Of a stretch of DNA of 64,000 nucleotides, positions 10,446-19,968 are shown piece after piece. This DNA is from Nitzschia sp. DOCU1 (lineage: Eukaryota > Bacillariophyta > Bacillariophyceae > Bacillariales > Bacillariaceae). The position numbers and the translations under genes were made by a program. Below the pieces are notes generated by a model that was not told the DNA's origin, ran no database searches, and saw nothing but the letters and a program-made list of their open reading frames with translations. Position 1 is the stretch's first letter. The number at the start of each line of letters is the position of its first letter. The DNA lies in assembly GCA_951394045.1 (NCBI GenBank), contig OX595992.1, forward strand, positions 1,984,001 through 2,048,000, read 5' to 3'.

Positions 10446-11663
10446 CTATTTCCTTTTCCTATTCACCGGTGGAGGTGCTCTGGCTACTGAAGAAACGGGA
10501 AGTCTTGTTCTTCTGGGTTCGTCTCGAGAGTCTTCCGTGGTATCACCCTTATTCTTTGCTTTACAGAAGGATCCTTTCCGAGCAACACCCTCTGTATCTT
10601 TGTGTTCGATGCCATTTCGGATGCGTCTAGGCGGCTTTGGCGTTGTCATCTGCACTTCTTCCATTGAACCGATGCTCTGTTCATCATCCGACAACTCATC
10701 ACACGGTTTCTTTGATAAAGGACCAAATAGTGTTACAGCCTTGGCTCTCTTCCGATACTTCTTGTACAATTTCTTCTTCAATTGCACAGATTTTAGCGCA
10801 GTCATTTGGTCAGAGGGCTTACTGTGCGACTGCGCCCGGTTCGTCCTTTTGACGATATCTTGAAGTTCCTTTTCTCTCTTTGCCATTTCGTCGTTACTTT
10901 CCGTGTTATCTCGTCGTTCATTTTCTCTCTTTGCCGTTTCCCCGTTACTTCCACTGCGTTGATCCAAATTAGGCTCACTTTTGAGTTTTATGCCCCCGAA
11001 TTTTTCGGCTATCTCAACAACTGAACGTCGTGCTGAGTATACATGTTTGGAGGCATCATTTGATCCCGACGGTGCACAATCACGTTCATCAAGAGTCACC
11101 GAGCGAACGGTAGAAACTTCGAATTGTTCAACTCTTTTTGTGCTTACTCCTTTTGCGCCTTTCTCAAAACGAGAGATGAGTTCTTCAACTAGATCTTCGG
11201 TCCCATCGCGGGAATCTTCCTCTGGAACGGGGAGGAGGGGCAACTCATCCTTTACGCTTGCGAAAGTGTCTTCAGATCGGCATCTTTCGAAATCAAACCC
11301 TCCAGAAAGACTTTTGGTGAAAGGAAGATCCAAAATCGGCATTTCCGTGAATTTCCTTGGGTACGCAGTTCTAGGAGGAGTAACAGACCTTCGGAGCGGG
11401 GAAGGGGATCTGCGAAATGAGGATGGCGCTTTGTAGAGCTTATAGGAGCCATTGGAGGTAGATGGTAGTGCCAATGGCGCTAGGTCGCCATCTTCTTGAT
11501 CATAGTCTCCATTGTCAAGGAAATCATTCAACTTCTTGCCAGCTTGCCGAAAAAAGTCAGCGACGCCAGCTTGCCGAAAAAAGTCAGCGACGTCTCCCAA
11601 GAAGACGGCGACACTATCACCGTCGCTTTTTACCGAAGCGGTCTCCATTGTTCTTGCTCTCAT
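10446..11663 (-). CDS. Hypothetical low-complexity, charged protein
   Basis: The frame is open on the minus strand from well upstream of 11738. The first in-frame ATG codons are at 11663 and 11648; the next upstream codons are only TTG. From 11663 the product is 405 residues. Upstream the frame stays open and protein-like ('VLSESERGSRLLL') back to a TAG just before 11810, so an unannotated 5' exon is possible. The protein is rich in Ser, Arg, Lys and Glu, with an 'SFRRSPSPLRRSVTPPR' stretch (SP/TP sites) and a charged 'AKREN/AKREKE' helical repeat. A perfect nine-residue tandem duplication (VADFFRQAG) lies near the N-terminus. I recognise no family. A nuclear or regulatory protein would fit, but that is a guess. 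Confidence 0.55.
   Translation of the reverse strand: MRARTMETASVKSDGDSVAVFLGDVADFFRQAGVADFFRQAGKKLNDFLDNGDYDQEDGDLAPLALPSTSNGSYKLYKAPSSFRRSPSPLRRSVTPPRTAYPRKFTEMPILDLPFTKSLSGGFDFERCRSEDTFASVKDELPLLPVPEEDSRDGTEDLVEELISRFEKGAKGVSTKRVEQFEVSTVRSVTLDERDCAPSGSNDASKHVYSARRSVVEIAEKFGGIKLKSEPNLDQRSGSNGETAKRENERRDNTESNDEMAKREKELQDIVKRTNRAQSHSKPSDQMTALKSVQLKKKLYKKYRKRAKAVTLFGPLSKKPCDELSDDEQSIGSMEEVQMTTPKPPRRIRNGIEHKDTEGVARKGSFCKAKNKGDTTEDSRDEPRRTRLPVSSVARAPPPVNRKRK
11539..11592 (-). repeat. 27-bp perfect tandem duplication inside the hypothetical gene
   Basis: Two identical 27-bp units, 11539-11565 and 11566-11592, encode the repeated nonapeptide VADFFRQAG in frame. Identity of both units suggests a recent slippage event. 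Confidence 0.9.
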
Positions 11664-11738
11664 AGTTTCACAGTTCTGAATATGCAATCTTGTTGCCGCA
11701 TCCTCCTTCACCAAGTACTTTCTAGCATCCGTTAGCAA

Positions 11739-12148
11739 CAGCCTCGACCCTCTTTCGCTCTCCGAAAGAACATCCGACGTGACATGCGAAAGCCAAGGAA
11801 CGGCTTGCTACATTTCAACTGACAAAACGGAAATATCACATAGGATTCTCTCTAAGTAGTGCTCAAATCCAACGGTCTAAATAACAATCCCTATTCATGT
11901 GGTTTATGCCCCACCATAGGATACCATATGCATACAATAGATGACTATGCACCCTTCTTTCTGCGAAGTCTCCCGTGACACCCCAAAGAACAAAAAGGAC
12001 CGTGACCCCAAAAGTGCGATCTTTTCAAAAAAAGGAATGAAAACAGAACACCCCCGGCGAAGCACGTTCATTAGTTGCTTGGAGATCACAGGTGACACAG
12101 TGAAGCCTTTATCGACCAGTGACAAAAACCAACAGAGTGACTACCAAC
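11739..12148. promoter_or_regulatory. Divergent intergenic region upstream of the DUF6544 gene
   Basis: About 400 bp between two divergent genes. It probably contains both promoters and perhaps an unrecognised first exon of the minus-strand gene. No specific element is clear. Confidence 0.35.
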
Positions 12149-13156
12149 ATGAAGATTACGACGGCCATTACAGTCATTGGGACCGCTTTCTTTGTCGCCT
12201 GGACAAGATACCGGCTTCAATTGTGGGAACGCGCCATCGAAGAGTTGGAGGGCCGCTTGCTGCAGGCCCCCAAACTAGTAACGAAGGGTGGCTCAGAGTC
12301 AGGGCAGTCTTGGGAGGACTTGCCGCCAGTTGTCCAGCGCTACTTTGCCATGGCCCTGGGGGTATCGCCTGAGAAGGAACCAGACACCACCATCAGCAGC
12401 ATTCACTCTCTGCGCTTCTCTCAAAAAGGCACTTTTCAGACACACCCAGACAATCCTTGGACTTCCTTCTCGGCGGAACAGGTAATCGCTACAAATCCAC
12501 CGGGCTTTGTTTGGGATGCTAGCATCGCGATGTTTCCGTATTTAAACAAATGGCCCATGGTTCAGGTCTGTGATGCTTGGGCCAATGGAAAGGCGGCGCT
12601 GAAAATTGCTCTCATGAATGTTTTCGAGCTTCCTACAACTCCACATTTTGATGACGAGGAGACGCAGCGACAAATGGATAATACACTGGAACTTGGGGAA
12701 GCAATGCGCTGGCTAGCCGAAGCGGTTTTAGTCCCAACTAGCTTGCTGCCCGATCAAGGCCTTGTCGTCTGGAGTGGGGCAGAAGAAAGCGATCAAGCCA
12801 TTCTGAGTCTTCACGATTCCTTCGGAATGGCTGATGCGCGCCTTTTGGTAACGTTTGACCACGATTCGGGACTTGCCACCCGCATTGACGGGGTTCGCCC
12901 AAAGTGGTTGCCAGTGAAACAAACGTTTGAGATGACCGCCTGGCGAGGGCTCTTTGAAGAGTTCCAGAAGCAAATGGTTGGTGGAGGAACTGTGGTCGTC
13001 CCCACTCACATGAAAGTAGGATGGATCAATCCAACAACAGGCGCGCTGGAACTATATTTTGAGGGGTACAATCAAGACCTAGAGTTTTCGGTAGCTCGAA
13101 ATGAAGCAGCGAAGACCAAGTTTGAACCGGGTTCCATTGCCAGCACCGTAGCATAG
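12149..13156 (+). CDS. DUF6544-family protein with N-terminal membrane anchor
   Basis: The first ATG of the frame is at 12149 ('aacATGAAG'), giving 335 residues without introns. Residues 1-18 form one hydrophobic segment (signal peptide or anchor). The rest follows the pattern of DUF6544, known mostly from bacteria: 'LPPVVQRYFAMALG' near the start, 'WTSFSAEQVIATNPPGFVW', then 'RWLAEAVLVPTSLLP' and 'LLVTFDHDSGLATRI'. The family's function is unknown, so none is proposed. In a diatom genome the close match to a bacterial-type family suggests acquisition by transfer, which I infer and have not tested. Confidence 0.75.
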   Translation: MKITTAITVIGTAFFVAWTRYRLQLWERAIEELEGRLLQAPKLVTKGGSESGQSWEDLPPVVQRYFAMALGVSPEKEPDTTISSIHSLRFSQKGTFQTHPDNPWTSFSAEQVIATNPPGFVWDASIAMFPYLNKWPMVQVCDAWANGKAALKIALMNVFELPTTPHFDDEETQRQMDNTLELGEAMRWLAEAVLVPTSLLPDQGLVVWSGAEESDQAILSLHDSFGMADARLLVTFDHDSGLATRIDGVRPKWLPVKQTFEMTAWRGLFEEFQKQMVGGGTVVVPTHMKVGWINPTTGALELYFEGYNQDLEFSVARNEAAKTKFEPGSIASTVA

Positions 13157-13408
13157 GGCTGGAATATGGCAGCAATGACAGGCCGTGGGGCAGAGAGGCA
13201 CATAACCAAGTCTCGGCTGTTGGAGCCGGTATGGTCTATTCAAACACATGCAAATCCTTTTTAAGAAGCCCGCTGCCCTACGGAAATATATTCTCAAGGC
13301 GCTCACGTCTCAAAATTGAAAGATACATAAAAAGCAAAGAGCCTCATACTTTCTCGAATGATTAAAGCCAAATATATAGTTGTACAACTATCCAAACAAT
13401 GCTGCCGC

Positions 13409-14878
13409 CTAGCGAGAGCAAGAATGTTTCTCGCAGGACTCTGGATCTACGCAGGTTGTTCCCGACGTGGGAGTCACGCCCTGACAACACGGGCATAAGC
13501 TGCCTGAACCGGCGACACAATCCACCAAGACAGACGGTGGTGTACCCTCACGCACATCGCACCTGCTGGCTGCCTCCTGGTGACCCAAACCAGAGTTGCC
13601 AAAGAGCATGATCTCCCTCAGGTTCGACATCGGGCGCAAATTTCTCGTATCACCCGTCAATTGGTTATTGAATAACTTCAGTGACGAAAGATTCGAGAGC
13701 GAAGAAATATCGGGGATTGGTCCTGCGAGGCCATTGTTGGACAGATCCAGTTTCGTCAGTTGGGATACGGCTCCCAACTCGGGGGGAATGCCGCCCACTA
13801 TGTTGTTGCGAGTGATTTGCAACTTTGTCAACGTGGACAATAATCCAAGCTCTCTGGGAATCTTGGAAATTCGATGAGACGAATCATCCTCGAAGACTCG
13901 GTCCAGCGTGATTTCCGATACCTTGGCTGTTATAGCATCAGAGCCGTAACAAGTTACCAGTTCCCAGCTACATACGTGATGCCTTGTATAGTCGTCCGAC
14001 GCTAAATTCCACTTTCCCTGTGAACTTGTGCCACTATTCCAATCAGGACCATTGAGTGAAAAATACAACGTCGCCAAAACAAAGCGTTGAATCGTTTGAT
14101 CGGCATCTCCCGTCGGAAACTGATCGCTAGTCATCATCCACTGAAGCGCCTTGTTTGCAGCACTAGCTGGGCTCTCCAAGTCTGAGGAAGGGCTCTTTTG
14201 CTGTATGATGCTCTTTATGCTACTTGCTCCCGACGATGAAGTGCTAATGCTACCGGTACCCGGACCGCTGGATACAGGTCCTCCTGCTCCACCCGTTCCG
14301 CTATAACCAGGACCACTGGATCCTGCTTCTCCTACTCCACCCATTCCGTCATAACCAGAACCGCTGGATCCTGGTCCTCCAGCTCCACCAGGAAGATTCG
14401 ATGAAGAAGGAGAGACGTTTGGTCCAATGGGCATTAGCGTCGGCATCGGCTCGGTCGGATCGGCGACTGGTGAAAAGTGGGGAGCCTGCATATCCGCGGG
14501 GACAACGTTGTCAATGGTAGGTTCTGGTTCCACATTGAAAGGTGGAATAGTAGGAGTAGACACAGTGAGAGACCCTTGTCCTGACTCGGGTGAAATCGGG
14601 CTTTCACCAGTGTCGTTGCCATTTCCCCCCATGTGAATCGCATAATCCGAATCGCTTCGGATTAAGAAATAATATCCCACAAATCCCGCAGCGCCCAAGC
14701 ATGTGAGAAAGAGTAACATCTTGAGGCAACGACCAATAAGTGATGGTTTCGCCTCTGGATCCGACCGAGAAATGTTCGGTGGGGCTTGATATTCATCAAA
14801 GGCCACCCGGGTGTATTGACCTTTGTCTTCTGTGGCATCTTTACGATCTTCACCAATAATTCGATCTTGAATGAACAT
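13409..14878 (-). CDS. Membrane-anchored leucine-rich repeat protein
   Basis: 489 residues, single exon, ATG at 14878. The N-terminal 48 residues are hydrophilic, then 'LKMLLFLTCLGAAGFVGYYF' forms one transmembrane segment, which suggests a type II topology with an external C-terminus. A Pro/Ser/Gly-rich linker (about 75-230) contains imperfect 'GGPGSSGSGY'-type repeats. An LRR N-cap follows ('LNGPDWN', 'CSWELVTC'), then about four plant-type LRRs ('LTKLDLSNNGLAGPIPD', 'LSSLKLFNNQLTGD'). The tail is Cys-rich. Such LRR proteins are common in diatoms and are usually considered surface recognition or adhesion proteins; no kinase domain is present. Ligand unknown. Confidence 0.8.
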   Translation of the reverse strand: MFIQDRIIGEDRKDATEDKGQYTRVAFDEYQAPPNISRSDPEAKPSLIGRCLKMLLFLTCLGAAGFVGYYFLIRSDSDYAIHMGGNGNDTGESPISPESGQGSLTVSTPTIPPFNVEPEPTIDNVVPADMQAPHFSPVADPTEPMPTLMPIGPNVSPSSSNLPGGAGGPGSSGSGYDGMGGVGEAGSSGPGYSGTGGAGGPVSSGPGTGSISTSSSGASSIKSIIQQKSPSSDLESPASAANKALQWMMTSDQFPTGDADQTIQRFVLATLYFSLNGPDWNSGTSSQGKWNLASDDYTRHHVCSWELVTCYGSDAITAKVSEITLDRVFEDDSSHRISKIPRELGLLSTLTKLQITRNNIVGGIPPELGAVSQLTKLDLSNNGLAGPIPDISSLSNLSSLKLFNNQLTGDTRNLRPMSNLREIMLFGNSGLGHQEAASRCDVREGTPPSVLVDCVAGSGSLCPCCQGVTPTSGTTCVDPESCEKHSCSR

Positions 14879-15700
14879 GGTCTATCAAATCCTGCCGAAA
14901 CTCCTTCGGGTTCAGTTGTACACAAGCAAGCAAAGAAACCAACCGAGAAAACGGAACCGAAATCCCTGCGGATATGTTGGGTTGTCGAGGCGAGAATATT
15001 TGGTAGAGTGCTGCCCCCGGATTCTGTGTTTCCTGTGCCTGGGTGTTTTTCATTTTGCCGCAGAATTTTTCACACGGTAAAAGATATGTCCGTCGAAAAT
15101 GACTGCATCCGAGCAAGGGGGCGAAATGCCTTGTCTGATGCCTACCTATGGTTCGAACGTACAAACTCATTCTATCGTACCTATGATCCTAGTTCGGAGT
15201 CTTGGTAGACAAAAATTGAAGTACTAGTAGCTCAGGTGCTCCTCAAACGGCCTCATGCGTTTTTCCTTTCCTTTCCTCAAGGATAGGCCACCGTCACCAG
15301 GTGTCGTTAAGAAAGAAAGGGACCCTGAATACGTCATAGTCACCAAGATCACCCAGGAGGATGTCCCTTCTTCAGTTTCTAGTACGATTTAAGAGTCCAT
15401 CTAGTCCCAGACTGTCTGCCTTGAGGTTGCAGCATGATAACTACAGAAAGCAATGCTAATATTACTAGAGCATTTACAAATAGCAAGATAAGTAGAAACG
15501 TCTATATTGCAGTAATCTCGCAGGATGCTTCGCTTTTCCGACAAAATGGTGATACTTCACCAGGTGCCGGGCCCGCAGATTGTGCACTCGTACTATCATC
15601 ACAAATTCGAACATATGGAAAGCAACAAGCCCCGAAAGCCGGATCCATTCAACCACTCAAAAGCGTTTTGAGCACCGAAGGAAAAACGCAACCCATTTTA
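14879..15700. other. Intergenic region, nothing recognised
   Basis: Upstream of the LRR gene and downstream of the MAPEG gene, both on the minus strand. Short overlapping frames occur on both strands but none has domain features or a convincing exon structure. Confidence 0.4.
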
Positions 15701-16180
15701 TTACAGATATGGGATAGGTGGCATTTGAAATCCTGCGGTCTTGAATCCCATATAAATCAATAGGAAAAGCCCAGGAGCGAAGAAGTAAAATCGGACAAGA
15801 ACAGCGTAGTGACTCACTTTGTACCAATGTACTAATCCTTGGCATAGTCTCAAGTAGACGTAAAGCCATGCTTCGTGGTCAATGGAAGCCACCGAAGAAA
15901 CGTCGGATTCACCACCACTGATGCTGACAAAAGCGTTGACCAGCACCACCACCGCAAAGAGTGGAAGATTCTCCAGACAATTCTGATGATGACAGGCCAT
16001 TCGTCCAACGAAGTTATCCTCAGTATAGGAACGAGACTTGGAAAATTGGTCGGCGCGCCGTTTGCCTCGTAGTAACAACGGGATGCGCTCCAAAAAACCC
16101 AACAGAAGGACATGCATTGCCGTCCACCCAGTGAACGCCAACAAGGCTGTCAACGCAGAGTCAGGATTCAAAGGTGGCAT
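15701..16180 (-). CDS. MAPEG-family membrane protein
   Basis: 159 residues, ATG at 16180. Four hydrophobic segments are visible: about 8-30, 70-92, 108-125 and 130-150. The segment 'MACHHQNCLENLPLFAVVV' matches the MAPEG signature (R/A-x-x-N-x-x-ENLPLF), which forms the glutathione- or lipid-binding region of microsomal glutathione transferases and leukotriene-type synthases. The length is normal for the family, and the protein is expected in the ER or another endomembrane. The substrate cannot be deduced; many algal members are uncharacterised. Confidence 0.8.
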   Translation of the reverse strand: MPPLNPDSALTALLAFTGWTAMHVLLLGFLERIPLLLRGKRRADQFSKSRSYTEDNFVGRMACHHQNCLENLPLFAVVVLVNAFVSISGGESDVSSVASIDHEAWLYVYLRLCQGLVHWYKVSHYAVLVRFYFFAPGLFLLIYMGFKTAGFQMPPIPYL

Positions 16181-16918
16181 GGCTTGGTTTTGCTTCTACT
16201 CAGAGGGGCTGCTTTTTGTGTCAGCTTCGGTCCAGCAATCAATATCCGTCGCCAACACGAAAGTGAGAATCTCGATCTTGGAATAAGTTGGCGCATTCAC
16301 AAATCTATCAGCAGTTTCTGAGTGACAACCCCAAATGTGGTCGCACTATCGTTAATAAAATGCGCATTTGCATCAAGTCGTGGCACTTGCATGGTCGGTT
16401 CCAAAGGAACTTCCAACCACCACCGCTCTGTTTGGTAGAGAATGGTCCAGTTGGTCGATCAAGATTGTCATTCATTTTATTCATTCGAACACCTGATGAA
16501 CCATTTCGCTTTGTTACCTTTTTGACATCTCCATCATGTATGAGTAGAAACTAAAACCCTCGCCCATCCCAATCAGCGAAAGAAACAAACTTTACTCCAT
16601 CGGAACTGTGTGGCTGTGCCAACGTCATCCGTCTACTGAAGACTTGGTGTTGAGGCGATAGTGATGGATGTGATGCATGATGATCGGACGAAGACGACTT
16701 GATCGACTACCCACGAGCCAGCTAGTAAATCGCCGGGCGGCTAGCTTTGGGAAACGATACGACAAACAATACGACATTAGAGAAGTTGGTGAAAGAAGAT
16801 CCGAACAAAGGAAAGAAGCAAGAAGTGCCGGAACGCATTTCATTTGCCGTGATTCTTATAATCATCTCGACCACAAGACTTCAGTCTAGAGTGATTACTG
16901 ATTGCCGTGATTGGGTAA
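16181..16918. promoter_or_regulatory. Divergent intergenic region (MAPEG / methyltransferase)
   Basis: 738 bp between divergent start codons. It contains no supported gene. Both promoters should lie here; I see no element I would name. Confidence 0.35.
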
Positions 16919-17725
16919 ATGAAGCACTTCAGCTGTATTCAAGTCGTCTCGCTGCTGTTCGCGACAGCATTGGGATTTCAACCGCAGGGTCCCGGTGCGA
17001 CGCAGAGTAACCCCTTGAGTGTGGCCGCGGTCGAGGCATCCCTATCCACTCCTCTTGCGGGACCGTCGCTCGACGGCGTTCAAGACATCCTCTCCCAGCT
17101 CTACGGTCATGAACGCGTAAGGCGCCTTAACGCCGCCATGAGTAAAACCAACTTTCTTCAAGCAAACCCTCATGTGGACAAGCGACACATGACGTACGGA
17201 GAACTTCCATTGGAACTGTTTGCCGAAACACTCAACCGCATTGCTCAACTGGTGGAAGCGCCCGGGAGCTTTGTAGATCTTGGCAGCGGTGTGGGTCGGC
17301 TAACCATCGCCGCCGCGCTTCTGGCGCCAAGTGGTATTTTCACAGATTCCAAGGGAATCGAAATTGTGGCTGAACTTCATCAGTCTGCACTCGAAGCCCG
17401 TGATCGTGCATTTTCACTTTTTCCTGGCTGTGCACTGCCTTTGTCCTTCCACCTTGGTGATGCCTTTGATCCTTCCAATGGGCTCTTGAGCGATGCATCT
17501 GCTCTTTACTGCTACTCAACGACCTGGCAGTGCGACATTAATCTTGTCATTTTTGATCTATCTACATCATTGGCACAGGCCATGAAGCCAGGGTCAATTG
17601 TCGCCATGACAGATCGCAAGCTTGCCAGCCCCTTCGTTCTTGTTGATTCGTTCACTGGGTCAAACCCCGAGAAAGGAGGACCAGGAGCCACATCCATTGT
17701 AAATATTTACCGACTGTCGCTATAA
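16919..17725 (+). CDS. Plastid-type DOT1-like SAM-dependent methyltransferase
   Basis: 268 residues, single exon. The N-terminus is a signal peptide (residues 1-19) ending 'TALGF', a small residue followed by Phe as in the diatom ASAFAP plastid-import motif; the next residues are a short Pro/Gly-rich transit-like stretch. The catalytic core begins with 'FVDLGSGVGRLTIAAAL' (SAM motif I, near residue 118), then 'GIEIVAELHQSA' (motif II acidic loop), 'FHLGDAFD' and 'INLVIFDLS'. The arrangement resembles DOT1-like/class I methyltransferases. Stroma is the predicted site, so a plastid substrate is more likely than histone. Substrate unknown. Confidence 0.75.
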   Translation: MKHFSCIQVVSLLFATALGFQPQGPGATQSNPLSVAAVEASLSTPLAGPSLDGVQDILSQLYGHERVRRLNAAMSKTNFLQANPHVDKRHMTYGELPLELFAETLNRIAQLVEAPGSFVDLGSGVGRLTIAAALLAPSGIFTDSKGIEIVAELHQSALEARDRAFSLFPGCALPLSFHLGDAFDPSNGLLSDASALYCYSTTWQCDINLVIFDLSTSLAQAMKPGSIVAMTDRKLASPFVLVDSFTGSNPEKGGPGATSIVNIYRLSL

Positions 17726-18185
17726 GAATATTTTCGCACTTCGGCGGTTCAATGATGATCCTGATTTGTCTAGTTCCTGGTCGCGAAGGAGTTGCGCTGC
17801 ATCATCGCGAACGCAAACTTTGCTTCTTTGCCAACTGGACGTCGTTATTTCTAGATAGAGCCATAGCCGAGTTCAATAGTTCGGTCCACGCACAACATCT
17901 TTTCCAGCGGGAATTTCTATTTCTGCATCGTGGCAGGGACGATGATTGGATAATAGTAGTAATAAAATTCGTCGAAAAATGTCAATCACTCCATCGGCAC
18001 CCTCAATACTGTAAAAAGACAATACAAGAAGTTTCATAGCTATGTTTTTCGATATCATGTAAATGAACAATCAATAACTTTATGACAAGAGACGAAACTC
18101 CATCTCCGCCTTGTCAGAGCATAAAATTTTCTCGATTTGACCGGTGACGCAATGAACACTTTTTCCCAATCTACACGGTCAAAAT
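17726..18185. other. Convergent 3' intergenic region
   Basis: 460 bp between two converging genes. It is AT-richer than its flanks and holds no supported gene. Confidence 0.4.
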
Positions 18186-19019
18186 TCAAATATCTCCATT
18201 GTTGAGCATGCGGGCAAGTTTCAATTCCCTTTCGACATCGGTCATGCGTTTTCCTTCCCCATTAAGGAAGGCTTGGATGCGCTCCTCCCTTTCCCGCTCT
18301 TCTTTCTCTTTCTTGGCTTTGTTTCGTGCAGCTGCTTCGGCCGTCTTCTCCGCTTCTTTTCTCAATTCCTCAGCACTCGTTGCCACTGTCTTGGCCTTAT
18401 GGACCTTGACATCTCGTTCAAGCTTCAATTCGCGTTCCTTCTTGGCAATTTCTTCCTCGATTTTCTGTTGACGTTTCCTGGCCATTTCTTGTTCTTCTTC
18501 CGCCGAACGCTTGGCTTCTTCCTGCAGATTCTTTTCCAACAGTTCTTGTTGGGCGGTTTCGGATTCCAAAATCTTCATATTGAACATTTTGCGATCGGCC
18601 TTGTATCGGAAATCTGCCAAAATCTTGCGTTCGTCTGGATCCTTCATCATTTCGACTTCGAGTTGCAGACGATCCTTCATTGGCGTGGACTTGTTAAAGA
18701 TTTTTGCCAGTTTGGATCGCACTTCAGGAGTAACCTTTTCCAGCATTAGACGCAATTCTTCATCAGGGTCTCCTTTGGACAGTCCCAGTTTGGACTTGTC
18801 CAAAGTGGCCTTACTTTTTCTAGATGGGCTTTTGATGGGGCTTTTGGTGGCACTCTTGACAAATAGGTCGTCATCGTCGTCGTTCAAATCCAATCCCCCC
18901 AAACTACCTAAAACTTGATTTTTGGATTTTTCTCCTACCTTTCGGCGCCGATGCAAGGCTGCTGTGTGAGGACTCCATCCCTTGCTGGGACTCAAAGCGG
19001 CCCTGTCAGCTTCTCCCAT
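18186..19019 (-). CDS. Highly charged coiled-coil protein, function unknown
   Basis: 277 residues, ATG at 19019 ('ccATGGGAGAAGC' context). The first 90 residues are Ser/Lys-rich with an acidic 'LDLNDDDDDLF' patch and 'SPIKSPSRKS' repeats (possible CDK sites). From about 95 the sequence is almost entirely helical and charged, with a long Glu/Lys/Arg coiled coil at about 150-255. No catalytic motif is visible. A scaffold or RNA/chromatin-associated role is possible but unsupported. Confidence 0.7.
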   Translation of the reverse strand: MGEADRAALSPSKGWSPHTAALHRRRKVGEKSKNQVLGSLGGLDLNDDDDDLFVKSATKSPIKSPSRKSKATLDKSKLGLSKGDPDEELRLMLEKVTPEVRSKLAKIFNKSTPMKDRLQLEVEMMKDPDERKILADFRYKADRKMFNMKILESETAQQELLEKNLQEEAKRSAEEEQEMARKRQQKIEEEIAKKERELKLERDVKVHKAKTVATSAEELRKEAEKTAEAAARNKAKKEKEEREREERIQAFLNGEGKRMTDVERELKLARMLNNGDI

Positions 19020-19968
19020 GGTAAATTTCGGATACGAGATGAAAATGGAAAGTATTCGTCGTCAGGTAGGTAACAACGACGATGTGTGGATTACCGTAGG
19101 AAGAGCGCTTGGAGAGATCTGACTTGCAAAGAAAGGCTCGACGGTTATTTCAACAATCGGCAGTAATGATTGGTTTGGATCGACGAAAGTTAGGAACGTT
19201 GTGCTTTGTGTCTCTCGACAGATTTTTTTTGCGACCGACAAGTCGTTGGTCTCCCACTTTCGAAGTCTCTTCTTGTCACTTTTGTTTCGATCTTGCTCGC
19301 GTTGTGCTGGCGTCGTGGGCGTCTCACCATTCGCGCCGGGCAAGCCCTTGAAGTTTACGTAAGATCTACGTGCTGTAGGTACAGGCTTTGTGGATTTATG
19401 GATTTATGGCACAGGGTCTTGCTTGGGTCACTTGCGGTCATTCTGCTTGTGGCCGAATCCGGCGACTCACTCCTCTGTTTTGGCGGCAGACGGGCATGCA
19501 ACATAAAAATGGTCGGATTAGTCATTTAGTCAGAGTAGTCGCCTGTGTTATTCGAAGAATCAGTCGTGAGTCACAGTCCAATCACGGTTCCATTCGCTTT
19601 CCCTCGTTAACACCAAGCGAGCCCGCCCGTCATCATCGACGCGCCTTCTCCCGTGCTTCAGAACTTTGGAAGGAATCGTTTTCTTTACATAAATGCCCCT
19701 TGGACACGCCGAATTCGAACAAGTGCCAAGGGACACGACGTGTGGGTGTCTTCCAGATGGTTCCTGCCCGAACCTTTCTTTGGAATGGATGCGTTGAGAG
19801 CTGTTCCATCTTCTCTTCTCCAACATTCACAGCATTGTTTTGTGAACGGAAAAGAAGTTGTTGTGTGAGTCAGCAAGAGGCAGATGCTGCTGCTGCTAGT
19901 TTCGGCAGTGCACCTCGACAGCAAACGCTTCCAAGTTCCTTACAATCATTTCTTCGCCCACAACAAAA
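19020..19968. promoter_or_regulatory. Divergent intergenic region (coiled-coil / AlgH-domain genes)
   Basis: 949 bp between divergent start codons. Several open frames overlap on both strands, none with homology I recognise; they have unusual composition and contradict each other. Treated as promoter and leader sequence. Confidence 0.35.

Noticed and set aside
11904..12372. Overlapping frames on both strands before the DUF6544 gene
   Set aside because: They have no homology and conflict with the promoter position; one might hide a first exon of the minus-strand gene but no splice pair was convincing.
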